Positions 44,788 to 52,466 of a DNA stretch of 64,000 bases are shown piece after piece. Under the pieces are notes generated by a model. It had not been told where the DNA came from. It saw only the letters and a program-made list of their open reading frames with translations, and did no database searches. The stretch is from the NCBI RefSeq assembly GCF_022811925.1, contig NZ_CP065511.1, positions 861,501 through 925,500 on the forward strand, given 5' to 3'. Source of the DNA: Cytobacillus oceanisediminis (GTDB lineage: Bacteria > Bacillota > Bacilli > Bacillales > Cytobacillaceae). Both the position numbers and the translations under genes were made by a program. Each line of letters starts with the position of its first letter. Within the stretch, counting starts at the first letter, position 1.

Positions 44788-46915
44788 GGCTTTAGCGAAA
44801 TCAGATGAAAAAAATGTCTATCGTGTACAGGGTTTTTCCTGAGCAGGCTGTGCTGCAAAGTTCGAAAAGAACGTAAAACACCTGGATGGTGTTTCTGATG
44901 CAAATATAAATTTCGGTGCATCAAAGCTGACGGTTTATGGAGAAGCAACCATTGAAGAACTAGAAAAGGCCGGAGCTTTTGAAAATTTAAAAGTTATCCC
45001 TGAAAAGGAGCGATTTGAAGAGAAGAAAGAACCTTTTCTGAAAAAACATGCGACTGTCATTGCCTCCCTTGTCCTCCTCATAATTGGCTGGTTTGCCGGG
45101 CAGCTGAATGGAGAAGAGAGCATTTTTTCGATTCTAGCGTATGGTGCCTCTATGGTAATTGGCGGTTATCGCCTTTTCACAACAGGGCTGAAAAATTTAA
45201 TTCGCCTTCAGTTTGATATGAGAACACTTATGACGATTGCCGTCATTGGTGCTGCCTTTATTGGGGAATGGGGCGAAGGAGCAACCGTCGTCATCCTATT
45301 TGCGATTAGTGAAGCTCTTGAAACGTATTCCATGGATAAAGCTCGTCAATCGATCCGTTCCTTAATGGATATAGCTCCACGGGAAGCCTTAATCCGAAGA
45401 GGGAACAAAGAAATGATGGTTGAGGTGGAGGACATTCAGCTTGGCGACATTATGATTGTCAAGCCAGGGCAAAAAATCGCGATGGATGGCATCGTAGTAA
45501 AGGGCTTGTCTTCCGTCAATCAAGCTGCTATTACGGGGGAATCTGTCCCTGTTGCTAAAACGGCTGAAGATGAAGTCTTTGCAGGGACATTGAATGAAGA
45601 GGGACTGCTTGAGGTTAAAGTGACGAAACATGTAGATGATACGACAATTGCGAAGATCATCCACTTGGTGGAAGAGGCTCAGGCTGAGCGAGCACCTTCA
45701 CAAGCCTTTGTCGACAAATTTGCTAAATACTATACGCCGCTCATCATGCTTATCGCCTTAGGTGTGGCCGTTGTTCCTCCGCTGTTTTTTGGAGCTGATT
45801 GGGATACGTGGATTTACCAGGGATTAGCTGCGCTTGTGGTTGGGTGCCCTTGTGCGCTCGTCATCTCTACTCCTGTTGCGATTGTAACTGCGATTGGGAA
45901 TGCCGCAAAAAATGGCGTACTGATCAAAGGCGGTATTCATTTAGAAGAGATGGGGGCAATCAAAGCCATTGCCTTTGACAAAACGGGAACACTAACAAAA
46001 GGGATCCCCATGGTAACGGATTACCTGCCGCAATCCAATGCCAATTCTAATGAGCTTCTGTCCATTGTTGCCGCATTGGAAAAAGGATCACAGCATCCAC
46101 TGGCATCAGCTATTATGAAAAAGGCGGAAGAAGAAAATGCGCCCTACCAGGATATCAGTATTGAAGACTTTTCCTCCATTATGGGAAAAGGAATTAAAGG
46201 GATCTTTCAAAATAGGATGTATTATGTTGGAAGCCCGAATTTGTTCGAGGAACTATTAACAAATGGAATTCCAGCTGAATTAAAAGCAACAATTGCCCAT
46301 CTTCAAAAGCAAGGAAAAACGGTCATGGTGGCAGGTACCTCAAAGGAAGTATTGGGTCTGATTGCCGTTGCGGATGTGTTAAGAGAAAACAGCAAAAATG
46401 TTATTGAAAATCTTCATTCTATGGGGATTCAAAAAACCATTATGCTTACTGGCGATAACGAAGGAACTGCAAACGCGATTGGTGAACAAGTAAGCGTATC
46501 GGATATTAAAGCTGAATTATTGCCACAGGATAAATTAACGTTTATAAAAGATCTTAGAAATAAATATGACCGTGTGGCAATGGTTGGTGACGGTGTAAAT
46601 GATGCCCCTGCATTGGCTGCTTCTACCATTGGGATTGCCATGGGGGGAGCTGGAACGGATACCGCTCTTGAAACAGCGGATATTGCCCTGATGGCAGATG
46701 ATCTTGGGAAACTGCCATTTACCGTTAAGTTAAGCAGAAAAGCCCTTAGCATTATTAAGCAAAACATTACGTTTTCATTAGGGATAAAGCTTGTCGCATT
46801 ACTTCTGGTCATTCCAGGCTGGCTAACGCTTTGGATTGCGATTTTTGCAGATATGGGTGCGACTCTTATTGTCACATTAAACGGCTTGCGTCTTCTCAGA
46901 ATTAAGGACAAATAA
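44780..46915 (+). CDS. cadA: Cadmium/zinc/lead-translocating P-type ATPase CadA with in-frame UGA at the first HMA cysteine
   Basis: 711 sense codons from ATG 44780 (AAGGAGGTGG upstream, start inside cadC) if TGA 44840-44842 is read through. The UGA is codon 21, inside [17 protein letters not shown], exactly the first Cys of the heavy-metal CxxC. Everything after it is intact: eight membrane segments, the ion-site CPC in [12 protein letters not shown], the phosphorylation motif DKTGTLTKG, the HP motif in GSQHPLASA and [13 protein letters not shown]. No ATG, GTG or TTG lies between the UGA and ATG 45152, which would cut off the first helices. Either a nonsense mutation or a selenocysteine codon; a GTTC/GAAC hairpin with loop GAAAA starts 21 nt after the UGA. 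Confidence 0.85.
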
Positions 46916-46921
46916 GTTAGG

Positions 46922-46951
46922 GCTTCCCACTTTTCATGGGAAGCTCTTTTA
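46922..46951 (+). terminator. Intrinsic terminator of cadCA
   Basis: GCTTCCCA/TGGGAAGC with a 7-nt loop, then TCTTTT. Confidence 0.85.
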
Positions 46952-46969
46952 CTAGGGGGGATATTTTGT

Positions 46970-47065
46970 TATGTACTTTAACAACCGGGTGCTCTATTTT
47001 AATGGCCTGATTGTGAAGTAAGAGCAGCCCAATTTCTCGTTAATAACATTGAGAAATTGGGCTTG
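46970..47065 (+). other. Mini-frame and strong hairpin
   Basis: A 16-codon frame (ATG 46970, GGGGGG upstream) ends at TAA 47018, followed by a perfect 13-bp hairpin AGCCCAATTTCTC/GAGAAATTGGGCT (47026-47063). Possibly the end of a truncated gene with its terminator, or a small leader-type transcript. Confidence 0.35.
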
Positions 47066-47158
47066 AACTTTCCTTATGTTACCTTAAATAAAACTAGTAA
47101 ATACAACTAAAACCAAGCCTTCTTGCGTGAAGGGATATTTTCTTTCAACTTATTCTTC

Positions 47159-48001
47159 TTATCTAGAACTAAGCTTTACAACGGAATCTATAATCTGATT
47201 CCAGTCTTCACTATGAATCTCGTGTCCAGTTCCATCAAGTGTCACTAATTCAGAATGAGGGATGGCTTTCTTAAGAGCAAGCCCGTGCTCGTATGGGAGG
47301 GCTGGGTCTTCTGTGCCATGAATAATGAGCACCGGTACGCTGATCTCATCCATTCTATCGAAATATACGTCTCCACCTTGCAGCATGGCATGGTTAAATC
47401 TGCTTGGCAGATGTTTGGCGCGATCTGCTTCTCTTGCAGCAAGTTTATATATTCTTTCCTGCTCGAAAGGTTTGGAGCCGGCTAAAGTTTTCCATCCGCC
47501 CGCGAGATAAGGAATAGCGGCATCCCGATTCGACCAATCGATGGAAGCGCTCTTCGCGTGGTAATCCAGTATGTTCTGATCCATTGGCGGCAGCTTTTCC
47601 ATCTCAGTCCCAAACACACTTGATGCAATGAGCGTAAGCGTCAGTACACGGTCAGGATATCTTAACGCTAGAATCTGGCCAGTTAAGCCTCCCATGGACA
47701 TGCCAACGATATGTGCCTGCTCTATATGATAAGCATCCAGTACACCAGCCGCATCGTCGGCTAAGTCTGTTATCGTATAATTGGAAGTCCCAGGTTCATA
47801 AGTGGTCGATCGTCCCAGATCCCGATGGTCGTACCGAATGACAAATCTCCCCTGATCAGCTAGACGGAGACAGAAGTCTTCGTCCCACCAGTCCAGTGAA
47901 GTCATTGCGCCCATGATCAAAAGAATTGCTGGATCCTTAGAATTTCCAAAGCTCTCTGTACATATATCCACTTTATTTATTTTCATTATCTGTTCACTCA
48001 T
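47159..48001 (-). CDS. Alpha/beta hydrolase
   Basis: 280 residues. Nucleophile elbow GMSMGGLTG (Ser about 102), catalytic Asp in HGTEDPALPYEHG and His in GTGHEIHSEDW. The oxyanion region LLIMGAMTSLDWWDEDF and RYDHRDLGRST are typical of the aclacinomycin methylesterase/haloperoxidase-like group. Cytosolic, substrate unknown. AGGTAAA-type weak site before ATG; no operon partner. Confidence 0.9.
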   Translation of the reverse strand: MSEQIMKINKVDICTESFGNSKDPAILLIMGAMTSLDWWDEDFCLRLADQGRFVIRYDHRDLGRSTTYEPGTSNYTITDLADDAAGVLDAYHIEQAHIVGMSMGGLTGQILALRYPDRVLTLTLIASSVFGTEMEKLPPMDQNILDYHAKSASIDWSNRDAAIPYLAGGWKTLAGSKPFEQERIYKLAAREADRAKHLPSRFNHAMLQGGDVYFDRMDEISVPVLIIHGTEDPALPYEHGLALKKAIPHSELVTLDGTGHEIHSEDWNQIIDSVVKLSSR

Positions 48002-48358
48002 ATTTTACCTCCGTATGATCTTATCACCGTTCCTAATATCGCAAATCAGATTTTTTCCGGAGCATATTTGGCCTGCCCCTGTTCATTATCTGTGCCGAAT
48101 CCACTTGATAATCATGACGAGGCCTCCTTTTAAATCTTATTTAACAAGGGACTCATCCCTATATTTATTACCTTAACATATGTCTAAGCACTTAAAAGCT
48201 AAAATTTCCCTGTGTTTTTTCTGGATATGAAACTTTTCATACTAATTTGCAGATTAGAGAAGGGAAAATATGAAGGGTGTGAATAACTAATATATTCGCA
48301 TGTAGGTTAGATTAACAACCTTATTTTGTACTAATGAGGCAAGTTAAATATATCTAAA
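48002..48358. other. Gene-free intergenic region
   Basis: Between two minus-strand genes. I see no reading frame of note and no recognisable RNA motif. Its left end must hold the promoter of the hydrolase gene. Confidence 0.5.
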
Positions 48359-48396
48359 AAAGCACACATTCTTAAATAGAAGGGATGTGTGCTTTC
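48359..48396. terminator. Bidirectional terminator
   Basis: AAGCACACAT/ATGTGTGCTT stem with a 15-nt loop, T-rich on the minus-strand exit, just past the ACR3-like stop. Confidence 0.75.
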
Positions 48397-48401
48397 GATT
48401 T

Positions 48402-49355
48402 TTATGTTCTTTTCTCTTTAGTAATAAATAATAAAATCTGGGTGATGACGGCCAGGATAGGCAATTCCAGCAGAGGGCCTACTACTAAGGTTAACGCAAT
48501 CAAAGGCTGATCTGGAAATGCGGTCATAGCAATGGCTAAAGCAATCGGGGAATTTCTGGCTAAAGTAGTCAAGCTTAAACTGGCTCTGTCGGAGTTCGGA
48601 AATCTCATAAGCTGTCCAGCTTTTTGACTGACAAAAAGATTAACGATAAAAAATAAAAGGATAGGTATTGTTATTTTCCACAGTAAATCTAAATGATTAA
48701 GCAATAATTGTCCCTGTGATGCAAACATTGCAACGATGGCCAAGCTTAGAAAAATAATTGGCAATATGCTAAGATTGGATACAAGGCTTTCTCTTAACTG
48801 ATCCTTGTTTTTTAAGAGGATCTTGGTTAAAACCGCCAGAACTAACGGTATGATTAATGCAACCAAAATACTTTCAACTAAAAACCCCAGTTCTATTACT
48901 CCTGTCGTTCCGCCAAAGATCAGGAGGTAAATAGGCAGCAATATGACCTGTAAGATTAAGTTTAGAGGCAGGATAGCAGTTGATAAGGCTACATTTCCTT
49001 TTGCTATGCCTGTAAAGATTAAGTACCAATCAGTGCAAGGTGTAACCATCAGCATAATAAACCCAATATATAGTGCGGGATTATCGCCTAAAAATACCAT
49101 TGCCAGCAGCCATGCCAGGATGGGTGTCCAGACAAAGTTAATGATGATTGAAGTGTATGTAAATTTTATGTTCTTAAAAGCTATCCTGATATCTTCAATA
49201 GGAATTTGCAAGAAAGTAATATATAGCATTGCTACTAATAAAGGCATAATAAAATTTTCCGAATTAGACCTTATTAACTCTGCTTGCCCTATACTAATAC
49301 CGATAATCACTGCTAAAAATATTATAAGAGTATATAATTTCTCAATTAAGTTCAA
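48402..49355 (-). CDS. Arsenite/bile-acid:sodium symporter family transporter (ACR3-like)
   Basis: 317 residues, about ten membrane segments. LMVTPCTDWYLIFTGIAKGN (about 111-130) carries the conserved Cys of the arsenite permease ACR3 family, and SLTTLARNSPIALAIAMTA is the second discontinuous-helix region of the BART superfamily. Could export arsenite/antimonite or move an organic anion. It is divergent from cueP, 180 nt apart, so it may belong to a metal/metalloid resistance cluster. Confidence 0.82.
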   Translation of the reverse strand: MNLIEKLYTLIIFLAVIIGISIGQAELIRSNSENFIMPLLVAMLYITFLQIPIEDIRIAFKNIKFTYTSIIINFVWTPILAWLLAMVFLGDNPALYIGFIMLMVTPCTDWYLIFTGIAKGNVALSTAILPLNLILQVILLPIYLLIFGGTTGVIELGFLVESILVALIIPLVLAVLTKILLKNKDQLRESLVSNLSILPIIFLSLAIVAMFASQGQLLLNHLDLLWKITIPILLFFIVNLFVSQKAGQLMRFPNSDRASLSLTTLARNSPIALAIAMTAFPDQPLIALTLVVGPLLELPILAVITQILLFITKEKRT

Positions 49356-49535
49356 TTTGTCTCACGGCCTCTGAAATATTTATGCACAAATAACTTTAGC
49401 ATAGTTACATTTGATTTGCTTATATCAGCAACAGGTGCCGCAAATCATCTCTCCACAATTTCTCCATATTTATTTGCTATTGTTTACTTTGGCAATAATC
49501 AGTAAGGAAGAAACTGAATAAGGATGTGAAAAAAG

Positions 49536-50063
49536 ATGAAGGTAAAAATATTTCTGGCTGTCTTACTCATTTCAATTGTATTAGCTGGCTGTGGACAAGC
49601 CAATTCAAATGATGAGGCTGCTTTAAAGGCTGAAGACATCAAAGAATTAGTGAATGATTACAGTGTAGGAAACGTGAAAAGCGAGTCTGCTTCGATTACC
49701 TCACAGCAGCTGATGGTAAAAAAAGCGGATGGTGAAGAATTAGTCTATGATTTGCCAAAAGAAGAATTTTTTGTTTCTATTGCACCTTACGTTAATGAAA
49801 CCCATCCTTGAACTAATCATAGCTTGACAGGTTGTCAAGGTGAATTAGCTGAGAAAGAGTTTGATGTATATATTGAAGATGAGGAAGGCAATGTCATTTT
49901 GAAAGAAAAAGTAAAGTCCCAGGCTAATGGGTTTTTCGATCTATGGCTCCCAAGAGATAAAACGTATCAAATAAGGATTAAGTATGATGGAAAAGAATCA
50001 GAATCAGAAATTAAAACTTTTGAGAATGACGGTACTTGTATTACAACTATTCAATTAACTTAA
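49536..50063 (+). CDS. cueP: CueP family copper-binding lipoprotein with in-frame UGA at a copper-ligand cysteine
   Basis: 175 sense codons if TGA 49809-49811 is read through. Lipobox VLAGCG (Cys about 19). Before the UGA: EEFFVSIAPYVNETHP; after it: TNHSLTGCQGELAEKEFDVY, SQANGFFDLWLPRDKTY and GTCITTIQLT, all CueP signatures. The UGA is codon 92; the next Cys are codons 100 and 168. The spacings (8 and 76) equal those of the copper ligands C96, C104 and C172 of Salmonella CueP as I recall them, so the UGA replaces the first ligand. A CTTGAC/GTCAAG hairpin with loop AGGTT begins 11 nt after the UGA. Candidate selenoprotein, otherwise a nonsense mutant. Confidence 0.85.
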
Positions 50064-50064
50064 A

Positions 50065-50098
50065 AGAACCTTCTGTTACCTGAAGGTTCCTGGTTTGT
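50065..50098 (+). terminator. Terminator of cueP
   Basis: GAACCTTC/GAAGGTTC stem with an 8-nt loop and a moderately T-rich tail (TGGTTTGTT). Confidence 0.6.
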
Positions 50099-50139
50099 TA
50101 ATCCTTTGCTAACAACTAAAGATGCATAAATTTAAGTCA

Positions 50140-50163
50140 AGCTGCCAATAGGCGGCTTTTTTG
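50140..50163 (+). terminator. Intrinsic terminator (AGCTGCC/GGCGGCT type)
   Basis: AGCTGCC, AATA loop, GGCGGCT, six T. A second terminator after cueP, one of the recurrent family. Confidence 0.8.
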
Positions 50164-50350
50164 TTTACTCAAAGGAGCAGCAGGCTTAACGTTTAATAAA
50201 GAAGATATTCTGTTAATTGTTAACGAATTACATTTACAATAAAATGAAAACCGATTATAGTTATTAAAGAGTCATTATATCTATGATTGGGATTTATGGC
50301 GTTAATCAACTCACCATAATGAAAATAAAACATAAAGGAGATAGAGACCT

Positions 50351-50974
50351 ATGGAATTCTGGGAATCAAGTTTTATAGAAAAACAAACCATGTGGGGGTT
50401 TGAGGCTGCAGATTCCGCTATCTTAACAAAGGACTTTTTCCTTGAAAAGAATGTTAAGGATATACTGTTGCCCGGTATTGGATATGGAAGAAATGCGAAG
50501 GTTTTTATTGAAAATGGAATAAATGTGACCGGTATTGAGATTTCCAAAACAGCCATTGATCTGGCGAGGCAAAATGGGATTGACAGCAGAATTTTTCATG
50601 GCTCAGTAATTGACATGCCTTTTGATGACCAACTTTACAATGGTGTATTCTCTCACGCTCTTCTTCACTTATTGAATAAGGATGAGAGAGAGAAGTTTAT
50701 TAAAGATTGCTATGATCAGTTAAAGCCAAATGGATATATGATTTTTACAGCTGTTTCAAAAAAAGCCCCCATGTTTGGTAAGGGCAAACAATTGGATAAA
50801 GACTATTTTGAGATCATGGAAGGTGTGAAAATGTTTTTTTATGATTCTCACACCATAAAACAAGAATTTGGACAATACGGCCTGATCGAGATTTCAGAAA
50901 TTGACGAGCCAAATAAGGATATGAAAAATAAACCATCAATAAACTTCTTCATGATAAAATGCAAGAAAAAATAG
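50351..50974 (+). CDS. Class I SAM-dependent methyltransferase
   Basis: 207 residues. SAM motif I reads ILLPGIGYGRNAKVF (about 37-51), motif II VTGIEISKTAIDLAR, and a later VFSHALLHLL and LKPNGYMIFTAV complete the Rossmann methyltransferase pattern. The opening WESSFIEKQTMWGFEAAD resembles the tellurite-resistance/thiopurine methyltransferase group. Substrate unknown. AAAGGAGATAG ribosome site. Confidence 0.88.
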   Translation: MEFWESSFIEKQTMWGFEAADSAILTKDFFLEKNVKDILLPGIGYGRNAKVFIENGINVTGIEISKTAIDLARQNGIDSRIFHGSVIDMPFDDQLYNGVFSHALLHLLNKDEREKFIKDCYDQLKPNGYMIFTAVSKKAPMFGKGKQLDKDYFEIMEGVKMFFYDSHTIKQEFGQYGLIEISEIDEPNKDMKNKPSINFFMIKCKKK

Positions 50975-50978
50975 TGCC

Positions 50979-51000
50979 AGCTGCCATCACGGCAGCTTGT
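50979..51000 (+). terminator. Hairpin of the AGCTGCC/GGCAGCT type
   Basis: Perfect 7-bp stem with a 5-nt loop right after the methyltransferase stop. The T tract is poor (TTGTATTT). Confidence 0.6.
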
Positions 51001-51115
51001 ATTTCCCTTTAATTACTTATTTTTTCTCAAGGATAGCATCCTCATCAAATGAAATAAAATTCAACTGTACAAACATTTGTTCCTCCCTTACTATTGAACT
51101 GAGGAGGAATAATAA

Positions 51116-51598
51116 ATGCAAAAAACAAATTATTTAGAGTTAAGACATTTCTCTACTGAACATATGGATATTTTAAATTCTTTTGAGCTTCCTAAAGAGC
51201 AGGTTCAATTCACTTCGCTGCCAGGCAATTATAAAGAAGTAACTGAAGGTCAGTATCGGATCGTTATCCTTTGTGATGGAGAACCAGTGGGCTTCTTTTT
51301 GCTGCATTCAACTGAAAGAGTAAAAGATTATTCGGACAATCCGCAGGCGATGCTGCTAACTTCATTATCCATTAACCAGGCTAAGCAAGGACAAGGGTAT
51401 GCAAAACAGGCTATGTTATTACTAAGAAAATTTGCTGCTGACGAATTCCCTGACTGTAATGAAATCGTATTAGCTGTTAATCATAAAAACATAGCTGCTC
51501 AAAAACTGTATGAGAAAGTTGGGTTTCAGGATACAGGGAGCAGAAAAATGGGACCAATTGGAGAACAGTACATAATGAATTTAATTTTTGCTGAATAG
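51116..51598 (+). CDS. GNAT family N-acetyltransferase
   Basis: 160 residues. Acetyl-CoA loop SINQAKQGQGYAKQAMLLLR (Q-x-x-G-x-A) and motif B NHKNIAAQKLYEKVGFQDTG are clear. AACTGAGGAGG ribosome site. The acceptor is not predictable. The next gene overlaps or begins just after it. Confidence 0.9.
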   Translation: MQKTNYLELRHFSTEHMDILNSFELPKEQVQFTSLPGNYKEVTEGQYRIVILCDGEPVGFFLLHSTERVKDYSDNPQAMLLTSLSINQAKQGQGYAKQAMLLLRKFAADEFPDCNEIVLAVNHKNIAAQKLYEKVGFQDTGSRKMGPIGEQYIMNLIFAE

Positions 51599-51626
51599 TT
51601 CTTATATTAAAAAGGGGGGGTCAGCT

Positions 51627-52190
51627 ATAACAAATGTAAGAACACATCAATTTTATGGGGCTGAAGTAATAGAAAGGAAAATACGATACGATTCCGAGGT
51701 CGTGGAATATAATTGTATGCTGTTGACAGTACGAAATCAAAGTGCGGTGCTTTTTCATATTATTGAAGACACTTTTACAATGATAGCCAATCAAGCTCAA
51801 TTAACCATACCGAAAGGCAGTTATACAATTGCTTATTACTGGGAAGATCGCCCATATAATTTATATTTCTGGAGAGATCATAAAGGAAATTATTTAGGCT
51901 CCTATTTTAACATTGTAAAAAATACATTTATAAACGATAGAATGGTATCTTTTGAAGATTTAATAATCGATATATTGGTGCTTCCGAATGGAGAATATTA
52001 TATTTTAGACGAGGATGAATTGCCTGAGTCATTGGAGAAATTTGAGAATGGTTCTGTCCAGCAGTCTTTAAACTTATTAACAGAATCTTTACAGGCAGTT
52101 CTTCTTCAAACTATTTCAGAATCTGAAGGCATTTATGCGCATGAGAAATTTATTCCTTTGTTGGAGAAGTTTGTGAATAAGCACACGTAA
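51627..52190 (+). CDS. DUF402 family protein with non-standard start
   Basis: About 187 residues. DUF402 fold (nucleoside phosphatase-like): YYWEDRPYNLYFWRD, GSYFNIVKNTFI, FEDLIIDILVLPNGEYYILD and EDELPESLEKF, with acidic metal-binding residues. The best ribosome site, AAAAAGGGGGGG (51609-51620), stands 6 nt before ATA 51627. The only standard in-frame start, TTG 51588, is inside the preceding gene without a ribosome site. Either ATA initiates or an original ATG was lost. Confidence 0.75.
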   Translation: MTNVRTHQFYGAEVIERKIRYDSEVVEYNCMLLTVRNQSAVLFHIIEDTFTMIANQAQLTIPKGSYTIAYYWEDRPYNLYFWRDHKGNYLGSYFNIVKNTFINDRMVSFEDLIIDILVLPNGEYYILDEDELPESLEKFENGSVQQSLNLLTESLQAVLLQTISESEGIYAHEKFIPLLEKFVNKHT

Positions 52191-52239
52191 AATACATTAT
52201 CCCAGAAATCAGTGGGGATTTAAGGTCAATAATTTGATA

Positions 52240-52268
52240 TTGATATTAAATATAAAAAGCACTATAAT
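52240..52268 (+). promoter_or_regulatory. Promoter upstream of the formate dehydrogenase leader
   Basis: TTGATA (52240-52245), 17-nt spacer, TATAAT (52263-52268). Transcription would start near 52275, about 190 nt before the fdh start codon. Confidence 0.65.
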
Positions 52269-52381
52269 GACAGTATAAAAGTTCATGGGTGTTACGTAAT
52301 GTATAATTGCCTGACTCTATGTCTTTTTTTAAAAGTATAATGGTGAGATGGATAACTAGTAGGATAACCTGCTTAGAGATT

Positions 52382-52443
52382 AGCCCGCCATAAAATAGTT
52401 TGTGTATATTCATGCACAAAACTATTTTATGGCGGGCTTTTTA
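52382..52443 (+). terminator. Terminator inside the leader of the formate dehydrogenase operon
   Basis: A 23-bp stem (52382-52404 with 52415-52438, one bulged base), 10-nt loop, then TTTTTATTTT, ending 9 nt before the ribosome site of the fdh gene. Being between the promoter and the start codon it could act as an attenuator, or it could end an independent small RNA of about 165 nt. Confidence 0.8.
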
Positions 52444-52466
52444 TTTTGGGAAAAGGGGAGTTTACA

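Noticed and set aside
44843..44856. GCAG/CTGC hairpin directly after the cadA UGA as the SECIS
   Set aside because: Its apical loop begins only 4 nt after UGA, far inside the 16-nt minimum of the bacterial SECIS rule; the GTTC/GAAC hairpin further on fits better.
44840..45152. Treating CadA as a 587-residue protein starting at ATG 45152
   Set aside because: That start has no ribosome site and would remove the HMA domain and first membrane helices; the frame with conserved sequence clearly begins at 44780.
49824..50063. Second half of cueP as a separate gene from TTG 49824
   Set aside because: No ribosome site, and the sequence continues the CueP fold of the first half in the same frame across the TGA.
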